Part shown: piece after piece, positions 51,060 through 59,220 of the stretch
Position numbering within the stretch: the first letter of the stretch is position 1
Layout of the letters: every line of letters starts with the position of its first letter
Origin: JAEUMG01 sp963805405
GTDB taxonomy: Bacteria; Pseudomonadota; Alphaproteobacteria; Rhizobiales; Aestuariivirgaceae
DNA: 64,000 nucleotides
Reading direction: 5' to 3'
NCBI GenBank assembly: GCA_963805405.1
Contig: CAWDUC010000020.1
Location: 1,178,001 to 1,242,000 of the forward strand
Position numbers and translations under genes: made by a program
Notes under the pieces: generated by a model
What the model saw: only the letters and a program-made list of their open reading frames with translations
What the model was told of the DNA's origin: nothing
The model's database searches: none

Positions 51060-52406
51060 CTATCCGAAGGCCAGATCGTAGAGCAGCTTCAAATTCAATG
51101 CGATGATGATGCCGGCAATAACGGCTGAAACGATTGTAAGCCAAAGGGGTGCGACGAGCGCGCCCATCTTGGTGCGATCGCGGGTGAACATGACGAGCGG
51201 CACTATCGCGAAAGGCAATTGAAAGGCGAGGACCACCTGCGAGAGGATGAGCAGCGCGCCGGTTCCCGCCTGGCCGTAATAGATCGTCACCAGGGCAGCC
51301 GGCACGATCGCCACCATGCGGGTGATGAGACGCCTTAGCCAAGCCGGCAATCTGATCTCGAGAAAACCCTCCATGACGATCTGGCCGGCCATGGTGGCGG
51401 TCACGGTCGAATTGAGCCCGCAGCATAAGAGCGCAATGGCAAACAGGCTCGGTGCCAGCATCGAGCCGACGAGCGGGGCCAGCATCGCATGGGCGTCGCC
51501 CAGTTCGGAGATCTGCGTCTGCCCGGTCCTATGGAAGGTCGCGGCGGCGAGGATCAGGATCGATGCATTCACGAGAAGCGCAAACATCAACGCGACCGTC
51601 GAGTCGATGGTCGCAAGCTTCATGGCCTCGCGCTTCTCGGGCAGCGTATGGCCGTAATCGCGCGTCTGGACGATGCCGGAATGGAGATAGAGATTGTGCG
51701 GCATGACCGTCGCGCCAATGATGCCGAGGGCCAGATAGAGCATCACCGGATTCTTGACGATCTCGACGGTCGGCGCGAAACCCAAGATCACGCCGCGCCA
51801 GTCCGGATCGGCCATCGCAATCTGCACGAAGAAGCAGACGAAGATGACACCGAGCAGCGAGATGACGAAGGCCTCGATCCATCGGAAACCAAGCCTCTGC
51901 AGCCAGAGTATCAGAAAGACGTCGAGTGCGGTGATGACGACGCCAAGCTCAAGCGGGATGCCGAAGAGCAGGTTGAGGCCGATGGCAGTGCCGACCACCT
52001 CGGCAATATCGGTGGCGATGATGGCTATTTCGGCGAAGAACCAGAGCATCCAAGCGACGGGCCGCGGAAAGGCATCGCGGCAGGCCTGCGCCAGATCGCG
52101 ACCGGAGCCGACAGCAAGGCGCGCGCAGAGCGATTGCAGGATGATCGCCATGATATTCGAAAGCAGCGCAACGAAGAGCAGCGTGTAGCCGAACTGCGCG
52201 CCGCCGGCGATCGAGGTCGCCCAGTTGCCCGGGTCCATATAGCCGACCGAGACGAGATAGCCGGGGCCGATGAAGGCAGCGAGGCGCCGCCACGTGCCCC
52301 CGGTTCGCGCGACGCGGACAGAGCGAAAAACATCAATCAGAGAAGGTTCCCCGCGGTCGCGCCGCCATCCGGGAACAGGGTCGATGTCTGCCGCATGATC
52401 GCTCAT
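51060..52406 (-). CDS. mntH: Nramp-type Mn2+/divalent metal transporter
   Basis: A 448-residue proton-coupled metal importer with about eleven transmembrane helices. The metal site DPGNW is in VGYMDPGNWATSI (helix 1) and the MPHNL motif is in GATVMPHNLYLHS (helix 6). The N-terminus is cytosolic, about 45 residues. The gene is divergent from mntR, and its promoter is covered by an MntR-like inverted repeat, so manganese represses it by inference. Confidence 0.95.
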   Translation of the reverse strand: MSDHAADIDPVPGWRRDRGEPSLIDVFRSVRVARTGGTWRRLAAFIGPGYLVSVGYMDPGNWATSIAGGAQFGYTLLFVALLSNIMAIILQSLCARLAVGSGRDLAQACRDAFPRPVAWMLWFFAEIAIIATDIAEVVGTAIGLNLLFGIPLELGVVITALDVFLILWLQRLGFRWIEAFVISLLGVIFVCFFVQIAMADPDWRGVILGFAPTVEIVKNPVMLYLALGIIGATVMPHNLYLHSGIVQTRDYGHTLPEKREAMKLATIDSTVALMFALLVNASILILAAATFHRTGQTQISELGDAHAMLAPLVGSMLAPSLFAIALLCCGLNSTVTATMAGQIVMEGFLEIRLPAWLRRLITRMVAIVPAALVTIYYGQAGTGALLILSQVVLAFQLPFAIVPLVMFTRDRTKMGALVAPLWLTIVSAVIAGIIIALNLKLLYDLAFG

Positions 52407-52413
52407 GGGCGTA

Positions 52414-52442
52414 AATTTAGCGTTGGCTAAACTTTATTGCAA
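52414..52442 (-). promoter_or_regulatory. mntH promoter
   Basis: On the minus strand TTGCAA (52437-52442), a 17-base spacer and TAAATT (52414-52419). Transcription would begin only a few bases before the mntH ATG at 52406. Confidence 0.55.
52416..52431. promoter_or_regulatory. MntR-like operator shared by mntH and mntR
   Basis: TTTAGC-GTTG-GCTAAA, a perfect 6-bp dyad with a 4-base spacer in the 51 bp between the divergent mntH and mntR genes. It overlaps the mntH -10 box and the mntR -35 box, so one bound dimer could shut both promoters. Confidence 0.7.
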
Positions 52443-52451
52443 GGGTATATT
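52423..52451 (+). promoter_or_regulatory. mntR promoter
   Basis: TTGGCT (52423-52428), a 17-base spacer and TATATT (52446-52451). The predicted transcription start coincides with the ATG at 52458, implying a leaderless mRNA. Confidence 0.5.
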
Positions 52452-52457
52452 TCGACG

Positions 52458-52904
52458 ATGCCCGCCAATCGCAAGACAACCCCTGCCCGCAGCCGCCCGG
52501 CCGCTTTCAAGCGCACCCGCGCCGACCACCAGACAGAGCTTGCCGAGGATTATGTCGAGCTGATCGCCGAACTCCTCGAGGAGCGCGGCGAAGCCCGCGG
52601 CACCGACATCGCGCAACGTCTCGGCGTTTCGAACGCCACCGTCGTGAAGACGCTGAAGCGGCTCCAGGACGAGCAATTGATACGGCAGGAGCCCTATCGC
52701 GCGGTATTCCTGACCGATGCCGGACAAAAACTCGCGGAAGACGGTCGCCGCAAGCATGCGATCGTCGAGAGCTTTCTCATCGCACTGGGGGTGAAGGCGG
52801 ATGTGGCGCGCATCGATGCAGAAGGCATCGAACATCATGTCAGCGGCGATACGCTCGACGCGATGGAGCTTTTTCTCAAGAGCCGCGGCGAAGAACAGAA
52901 ATAA
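52458..52904 (+). CDS. mntR: manganese-responsive repressor MntR (DtxR family)
   Basis: A 148-residue regulator. A basic N-terminal tail of about 25 residues is followed by the winged helix (LIAELLEERGEARGTDIAQRLGVSNATVVKTLKRLQDEQLI). The metal-binding dimerisation domain (HAIVESFLIALGVKADVARIDAEGIEHHVSGDTLDAMELFL) has the Glu and His ligands of MntR and no Cys. The pairing with divergent mntH supports the assignment. The ATG at 52458 has no clear ribosome-binding site, in line with a leaderless mRNA. Its 3' end overlaps the convergent rsmB by 29 bp. Confidence 0.92.
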   Translation: MPANRKTTPARSRPAAFKRTRADHQTELAEDYVELIAELLEERGEARGTDIAQRLGVSNATVVKTLKRLQDEQLIRQEPYRAVFLTDAGQKLAEDGRRKHAIVESFLIALGVKADVARIDAEGIEHHVSGDTLDAMELFLKSRGEEQK

Positions 52905-54168
52905 AGAAGCCGTCGGTCTCGTGGCGGGCGGGCGTCAATTGCAAGCCGAGATCCGACGAAATGGCGCTTTCGGGAACCGCCGTGCCAATCGCCGTCTGCC
53001 ATTGCTCGCGACAGGGAACCGGGGCGAAACCGGTATTGCGCTCGAGGAAGGCGGCGACCTGGTCTGCATTTTCTTCCGGCAGGACAGAACAGGTCACGTA
53101 GACGAGACGGCCGCCGACTTTGACGAGCGCCGCGCCGCGTTCGAGCAGAGCCGCCTGGTCGGCCTGGCGCGCGGCAAGCTGCTTTTCCGTGATGCGCCAT
53201 TTGGCGTCGGGCTTGCGCCGCCAGCTTCCCGAGCCAGAGCATGGCGCGTCGATCAACAGGCAATCGAGCTTGCCCGCCAGTGCCTCGATACGATCGCCTT
53301 CATCGGCAGCTACGACCTGCACGTTGCGCACTCCGGCCCGCTGCAGGCGCTCGAAGATCGGCCGCAGGCGATGACGATCGGAATCATGGGCGAAGATCTG
53401 TCCCTTGTTGGCCATCATCGCCGCCAGCGCCAATGTCTTGCCGCCAGCCCCCGCACAAATATCGGCGAGCTGTTCGCCAGGCTTCGCGCCAGTGAGGAAG
53501 GCGGCAAGCTGCGAGGCTTCGTCCTGGACTTCGAACCAGCCCTTGCCATGCGCGCGCTCGGCCTCGACGGCGGGATTGCGCTGCTCGTGCCCGGGCGGCG
53601 GGATCCGCACGCACCAGGGCGAAAGCTTGCCTGCGGTCGCGCCGAATTTCTCCAGGGCCGCAAGCAGGCGCGGCCGATCGGCCTTCAATGTATTGACGCG
53701 AAGGTCGATGGGCGCACGCCGTGCAAGTGCGGCACCCTCTTCGGCTGCGTTTTCGCCAAAGGCGCGGATGAAGGAAGCGCTGAGCCATTCGGGAAAGTCG
53801 CCGGCAATATGCGGCGGCAGATTTTCCGCAGGCGGAGTTTCAAGGGCCTGCCGCTCGGCTTCGGTGAGTTCGCCCGGCCCATGGGTTTCGGCGGCATGCG
53901 TCGCAATGCGGTCGATCGGCCATCGCCAGAGATCGTGGAGCGCGGCGAGAACAAGAGCGCGTGATGCGCGATCGCCCATGTGGCTGCTAAGCGAATTGCG
54001 ATGCCGCAGGACATCGAACACCAAGGTCCCGATGGTGTGACGATCGCCGGAGCCCGCGAAGCGATGCCCCCTCGCCCAGTCCTTGAGCGCTTCCGACGCC
54101 GGACGATGACGGCCGGCAATCTCGTCGAGTATCTCGATCGCCGCGGCGATGCGGCCGCCATCACGCAT
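52876..54168 (-). CDS. rsmB: RsmB-type 16S rRNA (cytosine-C5) methyltransferase
   Basis: A 430-residue NOL1/NOP2/Sun-family enzyme. After an NusB-like N-terminal helical part comes the Rossmann domain with ADICAGAGGKTLALAA. IDAPCSGSGSWRRKPDAKW holds the proton-handling Cys, and YVTCSVLPEEN the catalytic Cys. The family methylates C967 of 16S rRNA (RsmB) or other cytosines, so the exact target is inferred. It lies between guaB and mntR, 9 bp after guaB on the same strand. Confidence 0.9.
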   Translation of the reverse strand: MRDGGRIAAAIEILDEIAGRHRPASEALKDWARGHRFAGSGDRHTIGTLVFDVLRHRNSLSSHMGDRASRALVLAALHDLWRWPIDRIATHAAETHGPGELTEAERQALETPPAENLPPHIAGDFPEWLSASFIRAFGENAAEEGAALARRAPIDLRVNTLKADRPRLLAALEKFGATAGKLSPWCVRIPPPGHEQRNPAVEAERAHGKGWFEVQDEASQLAAFLTGAKPGEQLADICAGAGGKTLALAAMMANKGQIFAHDSDRHRLRPIFERLQRAGVRNVQVVAADEGDRIEALAGKLDCLLIDAPCSGSGSWRRKPDAKWRITEKQLAARQADQAALLERGAALVKVGGRLVYVTCSVLPEENADQVAAFLERNTGFAPVPCREQWQTAIGTAVPESAISSDLGLQLTPARHETDGFFISVLRRGS

Positions 54169-54177
54169 GATCTGCCG

Positions 54178-55647
54178 TCAGCCCTGGCGCAGATAGTTGG
54201 GCGGTTCGCGGGTGATCATCACGTCATGGACATGGCTCTCGCGAAGCCCGGCATTGGTGATGCGGACGAATTCGACGCGCTTCTGCAATTCGACGATGTC
54301 GGCGGCGCCGACATACCCCATCGCGGCACGAAGGCCGCCGGTCAATTGATGCAAGACAGTTGCAACCTGGCCCTTGTAGGGAACCTGGCCCTCGATACCT
54401 TCCGGCACCATCTTGAGCTGGTCCTTCACTTCCTGCTGGAAGTAGCGATCGGCGGAGCCGCGCGCCATCGCGCCAACCGAGCCCATGCCGCGATAGCTCT
54501 TGTAGCTCCGGCCTTCATACAAATAGACCTCGCCCGGGCTCTCGTCGGTTCCGGCGAGCAGCGAGCCGATCATTGCGACGCCGGCCCCGGCGGCAATCGC
54601 CTTGGCGAGGTCGCCTGAATATTTGATGCCGCCGTCGGCGATGACCGGCACACCGGCTTTGCCCGCGGCCTCGGCGCAATCCATGATGGCACTCAATTGC
54701 GGGACGCCGACGCCGGCGACAACACGCGTGGTGCAGATCGAGCCCGGCCCGATGCCGACCTTCACCGCATCGGCACCGGCATCGATCAAGGCCTTCGTCG
54801 CCTCGCCGGTCGCAACATTGCCGGCGATGATCTGCACGCGGTTCGACAGCTTCTTCACGCGCCGGACCTGCTCGATCACGAATTGCGAATGGCCATGCGC
54901 GGTATCGACAACCACGACATCGGCGCCGGCATCGATGAGCATCTCGGCGCGTTCAAAGCCTTTATCTCCGGTTCCCGTCGCGGCGGCGACACGCAGGCGC
55001 TCACGCTCATCCTTGGCGGCAAGCGGATGGTCGGCCGCCTTCTCCATGTCGTTGACCGTAATGAGGCCGACGCATTTGTACTTGTCGTCGACGACGATGA
55101 GTTTCTCGATGCGATACTTGTGCAAGAGGCGGCGGGCCTCGTCACGGTCGACGCCTTCGCCCACCGTCACCAGGTTTTCCCGCGTCATCAGTTCGGAAAC
55201 CCTGGCGTTCCGGTCGGTCGCGAAGCGCACGTCGCGATTGGTGATGATGCCAACCAGCGTCCCGGTCTTGTCGACGACCGGAATGCCAGAAATACGATGC
55301 CTGTCCTTCAACGCCAGCACATCGGCAAGCGTCGCTTCCGGTGCGATGGTGATCGGGTTGACCACCATGCCGGATTCAAAGCGCTTCACCTGACGGACAT
55401 GATCGGCCTGGACGGCCGGTTCGAGGTTCTTGTGGATGACGCCAATGCCGCCGGCCTGCGCCATGGCAATGGCAAGGCGGGCTTCGGTGACGGTATCCAT
55501 CGCGGCGGAAATGATCGGGATCGAGAGTTCGATGTCGCGCGTTAACCTCGTGCGGGTCGAAACCTGACCCGGCAGCACCGATGACGCGCCCGGCTTCATG
55601 AGCACATCGTCGAAGGTAAGATATTCTTCTATCTGGCGGCTGATCAT
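54178..55647 (-). CDS. guaB: IMP dehydrogenase
   Basis: A 489-residue enzyme that oxidises IMP to XMP with NAD, the step before guaA. The TIM barrel starts EEYLTFDDVLMKPG. Two CBS domains are inserted at about 95-210. The catalytic loop is GIGPGSICTTRVVAGVG with the active Cys, followed by GMGSVGAM. The ATG at 55647 has GGAAGG seven bases upstream and is preferred over the TTG two codons earlier. It is followed by rsmB. Confidence 0.97.
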   Translation of the reverse strand: MISRQIEEYLTFDDVLMKPGASSVLPGQVSTRTRLTRDIELSIPIISAAMDTVTEARLAIAMAQAGGIGVIHKNLEPAVQADHVRQVKRFESGMVVNPITIAPEATLADVLALKDRHRISGIPVVDKTGTLVGIITNRDVRFATDRNARVSELMTRENLVTVGEGVDRDEARRLLHKYRIEKLIVVDDKYKCVGLITVNDMEKAADHPLAAKDERERLRVAAATGTGDKGFERAEMLIDAGADVVVVDTAHGHSQFVIEQVRRVKKLSNRVQIIAGNVATGEATKALIDAGADAVKVGIGPGSICTTRVVAGVGVPQLSAIMDCAEAAGKAGVPVIADGGIKYSGDLAKAIAAGAGVAMIGSLLAGTDESPGEVYLYEGRSYKSYRGMGSVGAMARGSADRYFQQEVKDQLKMVPEGIEGQVPYKGQVATVLHQLTGGLRAAMGYVGAADIVELQKRVEFVRITNAGLRESHVHDVMITREPPNYLRQG

Positions 55648-55881
55648 GGCCAACCTTCCATTTCGTCGTTGCAGGGGACTCGCTGAGGTTGGCGGCTGTC
55701 TCTAACACCCGCGCGACGGCTTTCGCAAGCGGAATTGGGCGCTGCGGTGACCATAGAGGGGCGATGCCGCGGCGAGGGCTTTACTCCCGACGGAAACAGG
55801 AACCCTCCCCCGTCTGACCCGTTGAGTGGGCATCATCCACACGCCGATAGTTCGGCAATTAAACCTTCAGGAGCTTTGTAA

Positions 55882-56331
55882 ATGGTAAGAAAATCTCTCA
55901 TCGGCGCACTAGCCATGTTCACGGCTGGCGCAATTGCTTTGCCGCACGTGACCTTTGCCGCTCCGCTGACGCAGCCAAACCAGGCCCGCCTCGCGGAAGT
56001 TGCCAAGGGTGACGTCAACATCGAGCCGGTCGCTCAATATTGGCGGAAGAAGAAACCGGGGTATGACCGGAGCAGGCATGGTGATCGGTATCGGTCCAGG
56101 CACGGTAACTACCGTCACTATCACAATGGATATTACTATTCTTCGCCGTGGTGGCTCGCCGCGCCGCTCATTGGCGGAGCGCTTCTCGGTGGCGCCTATG
56201 GAGCGCCGAGGTATGACCGCGGAGGCGACCATGTCGAGTGGTGCCTTAACCGCTATCGCAGCTACAACCCGAAGACCGACAGGTTCCTTGGTTATGACGG
56301 TGAATATCACCGCTGCAACAGCCCTTACTAA
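55882..56331 (+). CDS. BA14K family exported protein
   Basis: A 149-residue protein with a signal peptide (about 1-26, ending TFAAP). A Tyr/His/Arg-rich segment (RSRHGDRYRSRHGNYRHYHNG in outline) is followed by a Gly-rich hydrophobic stretch (LAAPLIGGALLGGAYG) and the BA14K motif VEWCLNRYRSYNPKTDRFLGYDGEYHRC. It is a longer paralogue of the protein at 16074. AGGAG lies nine bases before the ATG. It overlaps the convergent rlmE stop by 4 bp. Confidence 0.88.
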   Translation: MVRKSLIGALAMFTAGAIALPHVTFAAPLTQPNQARLAEVAKGDVNIEPVAQYWRKKKPGYDRSRHGDRYRSRHGNYRHYHNGYYYSSPWWLAAPLIGGALLGGAYGAPRYDRGGDHVEWCLNRYRSYNPKTDRFLGYDGEYHRCNSPY

Positions 56332-57035
56332 CTGAGGGCCCTAGCGCCGCGAAAGCCCATGGCCAGCACGAAGAGTTCTGCGGAGTCTTCGCGGCTGGCC
56401 TTGGGTTTTACATGTCGTACGGTGGTGAAATCGCGCTTCATGAGTTTAAGGATCTCGCCTTCCGTTCCGCCACGCAGGACCTTGGCAACGAGATGTCCGC
56501 CGGGGTGAAGAATAGTCTTGGCAAAGTCGTAGGCGGCCTCGGCCAGCGCCATGATCTGGATGTGGTCGGTTTGACGATGGCCGGTCGCATGCGGGGCCAT
56601 GTCGGACAGAACGACATCGGCCTTTTTGCCACCCAGTTCTGCCACGATCTTTTCCGGAACTCCCTCGCTAAGAAAATCATCATGCAGGATGACGACGCCC
56701 GGTATCGCCTCCATGCCATGCATGTCGATCGCCACGACGCGACCCTTTCCGTCGGTGGCGCGGACGCGTTGCGCGGCGACTTGCGACCAGCCGCCGGGCG
56801 CTGCACCCAAATCGACCACCTTCTGGCCGGGTTTGAGCAAATGATACTTGTCGTCAATCTCGATGAGCTTGAAGGCAGACCGCGAACGAAAGCCCTGGCG
56901 GCGGGCTTCGGCGACATAAGGATCGTTGAGTTGACGCTCGAGCCACGCCTTGGACGAGACTGTGCGCCTCTTGCCGGTCTTGAGCCGCTCCTTCAGGCGC
57001 CGTCCCGGCCCGACAGTTCCACCGGGGCGACTCAC
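56328..57035 (-). CDS. rlmE: 23S rRNA (uridine-2'-O)-methyltransferase RlmE
   Basis: A 235-residue RrmJ/FtsJ-family enzyme that methylates U2552 in the 23S A-loop. WLERQLNDPYVAEARRQGFRSRSAFKLIEIDD, VVDLGAAPGGWSQVAA and VVLSDMAPHATGHRQTDH are hallmarks. The start is GTG, overlapping the ppx-like stop (GTGA). It has a basic N-terminal tail of about 25 residues not present in E. coli RlmE. It is coupled with the phosphatase gene upstream. Confidence 0.94.
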   Translation of the reverse strand: MSRPGGTVGPGRRLKERLKTGKRRTVSSKAWLERQLNDPYVAEARRQGFRSRSAFKLIEIDDKYHLLKPGQKVVDLGAAPGGWSQVAAQRVRATDGKGRVVAIDMHGMEAIPGVVILHDDFLSEGVPEKIVAELGGKKADVVLSDMAPHATGHRQTDHIQIMALAEAAYDFAKTILHPGGHLVAKVLRGGTEGEILKLMKRDFTTVRHVKPKASREDSAELFVLAMGFRGARALS

Positions 57036-58114
57036 GCCGAAACCTTATGCGCATTATCCTCGCGCATGAGGAGCGTCAGCATGCCTTCACGCAAGCCGCG
57101 ATCGGCCACGCGAATGCGGGGTGCCGGAAAGGCAAGGCGGATTTCTTCAAGTATCGCGCACCCGGCCAGCACCAGGTCGGCGCGTTCGCGCCCAATGCAG
57201 GGATTCTCAGCCCGCGTGGCATAGTCCATGGCCAGCAGTTTCGCTGTCACATCGCCGATGGCAACGCTATCGAGCCAGCAACCGTCGACGCGTGAGCGGT
57301 CATACCGCTTGAGGCCAAGCTGAACGCCGGCGATGGTCGTGACCGTTCCGGACGTACCGAGCAAGTGATCGGGCGTCCATTCGCCATCATTTGCCGCCCT
57401 CACCTGATTGACGAAGCCCTCGAGCATTGGCCGCAAATGATGACGCATGGCGGCGAAAATCTCCGGCGTCACCACCATGCCGCCAAAACGCTCCGACAGC
57501 GTGACGACACCTGCCGCGAGCGAAGTCCAGGCACCCACCCGGTAACGACCATCCTGCCTGACGATCCACATGAGCTCGGTCGAGCCGCCGCCTATGTCGA
57601 AAATCAACGAGGTTTCAGCGCCCGGCTCAATTAGCGGTTCGGCACCGGTAGCGGCAAGATGAGCCTCGGTCTCGCGATCGATGATCTCGAGGACCAAGCC
57701 CGTCTCTTCTTTTACCCGGAGGATGAAATCTTCGCCGTTCTCGGCCGTCCGACAGGCTTCCGTGGCGACGAGACGGGTACGACCGACTTTGCGCCAGGCC
57801 AGCTTGTTGGCGCACACCCGCAGAGCCTCAATGGTGCGAAGCATGGCAGGCTCGCCCAAGCGACCGGTGTGGCTCAGTCCCTCGCCCAACCGGACGATGC
57901 GCGAAAAGGCATCCACGACGGTGAACCCGGTCTGCGCAGGCACGGCGACGAGCAACCTGCAGTTGTTGGTGCCCAGGTCGAGGGCTCCATAATACTGCTC
58001 GCCTTCGATGCCCCCGTAAGCAGGCCTTATCGACGCTGGGCGGCCATTTGCCGCTCCATGCTCGCTTCGCCCGCGACGAGGGCCGAAGCCGCCCGCTCCG
58101 GTGGTCGCATCCAC
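57032..58114 (-). CDS. ppx: Ppx/GppA family phosphatase
   Basis: An actin/Hsp70-fold phosphatase acting on polyphosphate or (p)ppGpp. YYGALDLGTNNCRLLVA is the phosphate-1 loop, RIVRLGEGLSHTGRL follows, and FDIGGGSTELMW is the phosphate-2 loop. At 360 residues it lacks the extra C-terminal domains of long Ppx, so polyphosphatase versus pppGpp phosphatase is open. I prefer GTG at 58114, which has GGAAGG upstream. An ATG at 58186 in frame would add 24 residues without homology. It is translationally coupled to rlmE. Confidence 0.88.
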   Translation of the reverse strand: MDATTGAGGFGPRRGRSEHGAANGRPASIRPAYGGIEGEQYYGALDLGTNNCRLLVAVPAQTGFTVVDAFSRIVRLGEGLSHTGRLGEPAMLRTIEALRVCANKLAWRKVGRTRLVATEACRTAENGEDFILRVKEETGLVLEIIDRETEAHLAATGAEPLIEPGAETSLIFDIGGGSTELMWIVRQDGRYRVGAWTSLAAGVVTLSERFGGMVVTPEIFAAMRHHLRPMLEGFVNQVRAANDGEWTPDHLLGTSGTVTTIAGVQLGLKRYDRSRVDGCWLDSVAIGDVTAKLLAMDYATRAENPCIGRERADLVLAGCAILEEIRLAFPAPRIRVADRGLREGMLTLLMREDNAHKVSA

Positions 58115-58332
58115 GATCTTAACCTTCCGGCGGCCCTTGCGCTCAACGCCGCAAAGTCGGAGCGCAGTCGAACCGCAACAAATCATTTCGTTGCAGCCAG
58201 TCTAACAGCTTCACGCCCGAGGTAAAGCTGGCGCCACGGCCGGATCGCCCCAAGGGATGACGGATTAGCGAGGTTTAATTAACCACCCATTATGGCCTTT
58301 CCATTAGTCAAGATGAGGAAACGGAAGGCATA

Positions 58333-59205
58333 ATGCGGACATTCGGCCCTCGCTGGTTCAAGCAGGACTCCCTGATGGCGGAGTTCTCCGATCATTTCGG
58401 CCACGCCATCACCCGGCAGAAGCAGACCCTGGCCCTCAACGCCGCCAAGGTCGAAGCCGAACTCGCATCCAAGGCCAAGTCCGAATTCATCGCCAATATG
58501 AGTCATGAGTTGCGCACGCCGCTCAACGCGATCATCGGTTTTTCCGACATGCTGATGGTGCTGAAGATCAGCGATGTTCAGCGCGTGAACCAGTATTCCG
58601 GCTATATCCGCCAGGCCGCCGACCATCTCCTCGCGCTGATCAACGGCATCCTCGACGTCTCGAAAATCCAGGCGGGCAAGCTGGTCGTCGACCTGCAACC
58701 GGTCGAACTCGGGCCGATCCTCGAATCCTGCGTGCTGATCATCGATGCAAAGGCCAAGGAGCGGGACATCTCGGTGACCTGTACCGTCTCCCCCGCTACG
58801 CCCCTGCTCTATGCAGATCCTTTGCGGCTCAAACAGATTCTCATCAACATCCTGGGCAACGCGACCAAGTTCACCAATCCGCGCGGCAAGGTCCATGTCG
58901 AGGCGGCTCCGGGGCCCGAGAACGCCGTTACCATCAGTGTGACCGACACCGGCGACGGGATGTCGGAAAGCGAAATCGAAACGGCGATGCGCCCGTTCGG
59001 CCAAGTCGATGCCGGCTTCAACAAGCGCCATGAGGGTACCGGTCTTGGACTACCAATTTCGGTTGCGCTGACGCGCCTGCATGGCGGGACGCTGACGATC
59101 GAATCCGAGAAAGGCCGCGGTACACGAGTGAGCATCCTGATCCCGGCTTTTGATCCCGCGAGGGCCCTGCAGCGGCCCTCATATGCGCAACCCATGCGCC
59201 CTTGA
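58333..59205 (+). CDS. soluble sensor histidine kinase
   Basis: A 290-residue kinase with no membrane segment or recognisable sensor domain. The H-box SHELRTPLNAIIGFSD places the phosphorylated His at 58. The N-box NILGNATKFT, G1 DTGDGM and G2 GTGLGLPIS make a complete ATPase. The type resembles the PleC/DivJ/PdhS group. No response regulator gene is adjacent. The HerA-like ATPase gene follows by 15 bp, so the two are co-transcribed. GGAAGG lies before the ATG. Confidence 0.9.
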   Translation: MRTFGPRWFKQDSLMAEFSDHFGHAITRQKQTLALNAAKVEAELASKAKSEFIANMSHELRTPLNAIIGFSDMLMVLKISDVQRVNQYSGYIRQAADHLLALINGILDVSKIQAGKLVVDLQPVELGPILESCVLIIDAKAKERDISVTCTVSPATPLLYADPLRLKQILINILGNATKFTNPRGKVHVEAAPGPENAVTISVTDTGDGMSESEIETAMRPFGQVDAGFNKRHEGTGLGLPISVALTRLHGGTLTIESEKGRGTRVSILIPAFDPARALQRPSYAQPMRP

Positions 59206-59220
59206 GGGCGGAGGCAAGTA

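Noticed and set aside
51489..52430. Plus-strand frame of 313 codons across mntH
   Set aside because: Shadow of mntH; its translation is charged and low-complexity, while the opposite strand gives complete Nramp motifs.
54697..55545. Plus-strand frame of 282 codons inside guaB
   Set aside because: Antisense to the CBS and catalytic regions of an unmistakable IMP dehydrogenase.
58270..58285. TTAATTAACC upstream of the histidine kinase as a CtrA site
   Set aside because: Only a half-site-like match; too short to claim.
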